DNA from: RGIG5612 sp045598285 | Lineage (GTDB): Bacteria; Bacillota; Clostridia; Lachnospirales; Lachnospiraceae | Length of the DNA: 64,000 bases | Direction: 5' to 3' | NCBI GenBank assembly: GCA_045598285.1 | Contig: JAZLLU010000012.1 | Coordinates: 78,782 to 142,781, forward strand | Shown: piece by piece, positions 62,761 through 64,000 of the stretch | Numbering within the stretch: position 1 is the first letter of the stretch | Layout of the letters: each line of letters starts with the position of its first letter | Notes under the pieces: generated by a model | What the model was told of the DNA's origin: nothing | What the model saw: the letters and a program-made list of their open reading frames with translations, nothing else | Database searches by the model: none | Position numbers and translations under genes: made by a program

Positions 62761-63854
62761 TAGCTAACCCTCCTTGTTTTATTCAAATAATTTATTTTTA
62801 CAAATTTTGATTTGTCGAGTTGTTTGACGAAATCTGCGAATTGTTTTTGTAGTTCTATTGGTGGCTCATATATCTTAATTTTATAAAATTCTCCATGATT
62901 TAAGTCAGGTATTGTTGATGACCCTGCCCTACGAAGAATCTCAGATTGAATTAAATCCAAATTAAGATATTGAACTAAGAAATCTTTGTCATACTTTTCT
63001 CTATCAAAATCAATTAAGAAAAAATTATTATGAAAAACCCCTTTTACTCCAGTAATAACCATACCTGTATTACCAGTTCTAGTCATCAAAATATCTTCTT
63101 CTTTACATTTAACAGAATCTTTCGGAGATTTAATATATTCTCGTTCTTTACCACCATGCAAATACTGCACGGTAATATATTCGTAGCAATCTTCTTCATA
63201 CTCAGTTAAGCGTTTAGAAATAGGTATTTGAAGGCCTTGACGAACTCTACAAATATCACCAAAAGTATTTATTGCCCATTCTTTTTCATTTGTATCAGGT
63301 GACCCAAACATCTCGACAAATCGGGCTTTGACGAGGTCATCTAAAAACTTCAGCTCATCTTTTCTCATTTTAATAATATTGGTAACCTTATCCAGTTGTT
63401 CAGCTATCTCATTTTGCTGTTCATAATCTGGAAGGTTAACAACAATTTTTTCCAATCCACTATTGGTAATCGCTTTCTGTGTTGCTCCAGAACAATTCTT
63501 ATCCTTCTGACTAATAAATGTGTCGCTAGTTAGCAAATGTAGTAGACATCGTTCTGTTAATATATCCTTTTTTGCGCGTACAGCACAAAAACCCGTCGAA
63601 TAGATATGTTCAGATAATCCAGCATCAATTAGCAATGTTTTCTTTGTTGCTTGCATCTTTGCAAAAATAACATCCCCAGGAGATACTATTAAATTTGCTC
63701 TTGATGGCTTACTATCATAATCTACTATTTCTATGTCAGTTTCATTTATGTAGTCTTCATTTATTGCCCCAGTACTAACATACCATTTTGTTCCATCGAA
63801 GTTTTTGCATGATGAACCTACTAAATCCACACATTCTGTAAATATTCTCTTCAT
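62760..63854 (-). CDS. hsdS: Type I restriction specificity subunit HsdS
   Basis: This 364-residue subunit has two target-recognition domains (about 1-140 and 190-340) joined by a conserved helix (LPDYEQQNEIAEQLDKVTNIIKMRKDELKFLDDLVKARFVEMFG). The second conserved helix begins PPIELQKQFADFVKQLDKSKF but ends after LNKTRRVS, shorter than usual for the family. No hsdM lies downstream, and only 146 nt remain upstream to the window edge. Confidence 0.92.
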   Translation of the reverse strand: MKRIFTECVDLVGSSCKNFDGTKWYVSTGAINEDYINETDIEIVDYDSKPSRANLIVSPGDVIFAKMQATKKTLLIDAGLSEHIYSTGFCAVRAKKDILTERCLLHLLTSDTFISQKDKNCSGATQKAITNSGLEKIVVNLPDYEQQNEIAEQLDKVTNIIKMRKDELKFLDDLVKARFVEMFGSPDTNEKEWAINTFGDICRVRQGLQIPISKRLTEYEEDCYEYITVQYLHGGKEREYIKSPKDSVKCKEEDILMTRTGNTGMVITGVKGVFHNNFFLIDFDREKYDKDFLVQYLNLDLIQSEILRRAGSSTIPDLNHGEFYKIKIYEPPIELQKQFADFVKQLDKSKFVKINYLNKTRRVS

Positions 63855-63922
63855 CTAAATCATCCCTACAAATCCGAATTTATTCATTAATCTATAATAG
63901 TTACTATTATTAATTCGGTTGC

Positions 63923-63951
63923 TTGACCTTTCTATATAAATATCATATAAT
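63923..63951 (+). promoter_or_regulatory. Near-consensus plus-strand promoter, divergent from hsdS
   Basis: TTGACC (63923-63928), a 17-nt spacer and TATAAT (63946-63951). Transcription would start near 63958 and run out of the window. The first bases can form an ACCAC/GTGGT stem (63960-63964 with 63987-63991) enclosing CGC-TTAT-GCG. What it drives is not visible. Confidence 0.75.
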
Positions 63952-64000
63952 ACTAGTGAACCACTGAACCCGCTTATGCGATGTAGGTGGTGTTTTACTA

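Overview
The window is strongly AT-rich, gene-dense, and almost entirely transcribed on the minus strand. It looks like a chromosomal segment of a monoderm Clostridia, most likely Lachnospiraceae or a close relative. The evidence is a PolC-type replicative polymerase, lipoproteins and a sortase-like signal, a dockerin-bearing autolysin, the MEP isoprenoid pathway (dxr, ispG), ECF vitamin transport, and the clostridial order nusA, L7Ae-like, infB, rbfA, nrnA, truB, ribF. I see no rRNA, CRISPR array, prophage or transposase.

Layout, left to right. (1) 1-3.9 kb is a four-gene catabolic operon read leftward: SDR reductase, 3-hydroxyacyl-CoA-dehydrogenase-like enzyme, PF04199-type cyclase/cyclohydrolase and a thiolase cut by the window edge. 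The set fits the anaerobic phloroglucinol route, and each junction holds an RNA hairpin. (2) 3.9-9.05 kb is a vitamin B12 uptake operon: a cobalamin riboswitch with its own terminator, a DUF4430 lipoprotein, an SH3-like lipoprotein, and ECF T, fused A-A' and S components. (3) 9.05-9.95 kb is non-coding and full of hairpins and a 63-nt repeat. (4) 9.95-12.8 kb encodes a dockerin-tailed glucosaminidase and a membrane-anchored Ig-like partner. (5) 13-14.4 kb holds small genes, a hairpin cassette and an HTH-only LysR gene. (6) 14.4-23.4 kb is the translation/ribosome-maturation operon (rimP to ribF, plus an EamA transporter). (7) 23.5-29.8 kb holds a heterodimeric ABC exporter, tRNA-Glu, an orphan DNA methyltransferase, a phosphoesterase and a ferredoxin-nitroreductase. 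(8) 29.8-39.9 kb runs pyrH, frr, uppS, cdsA, dxr, rseP, ispG, polC. This polC has no internal proofreading exonuclease domain. (9) 40-47 kb holds a TetR regulator and an oligopeptide ABC importer. (10) 47-57.4 kb has two MATE pumps, a duplicated-motif small protein, tRNA-Pro, rpsB-tsf, an envelope cluster (YfhO, GT2, PrsA-like) and a micro sortase-type substrate. (11) 57.6-64 kb is a defence island with HsdS, HsdR and a DUF262/HNH protein, with no HsdM in view.

The usual rpsB-tsf-pyrH-frr block is split here by about 10.7 kb containing transport and regulatory genes. The most noteworthy items are the exonuclease-less PolC, the candidate phloroglucinol operon, the riboswitch-controlled ECF operon with two extra surface lipoproteins, the HTH-only LysR gene with a G8 tract at its ribosome binding site, the 63-nt repeat array, the near cargo-free NPMTG micro-protein, and a strong orphan promoter at the right edge. 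All calls come from reading the sequence; no database search or folding was run.
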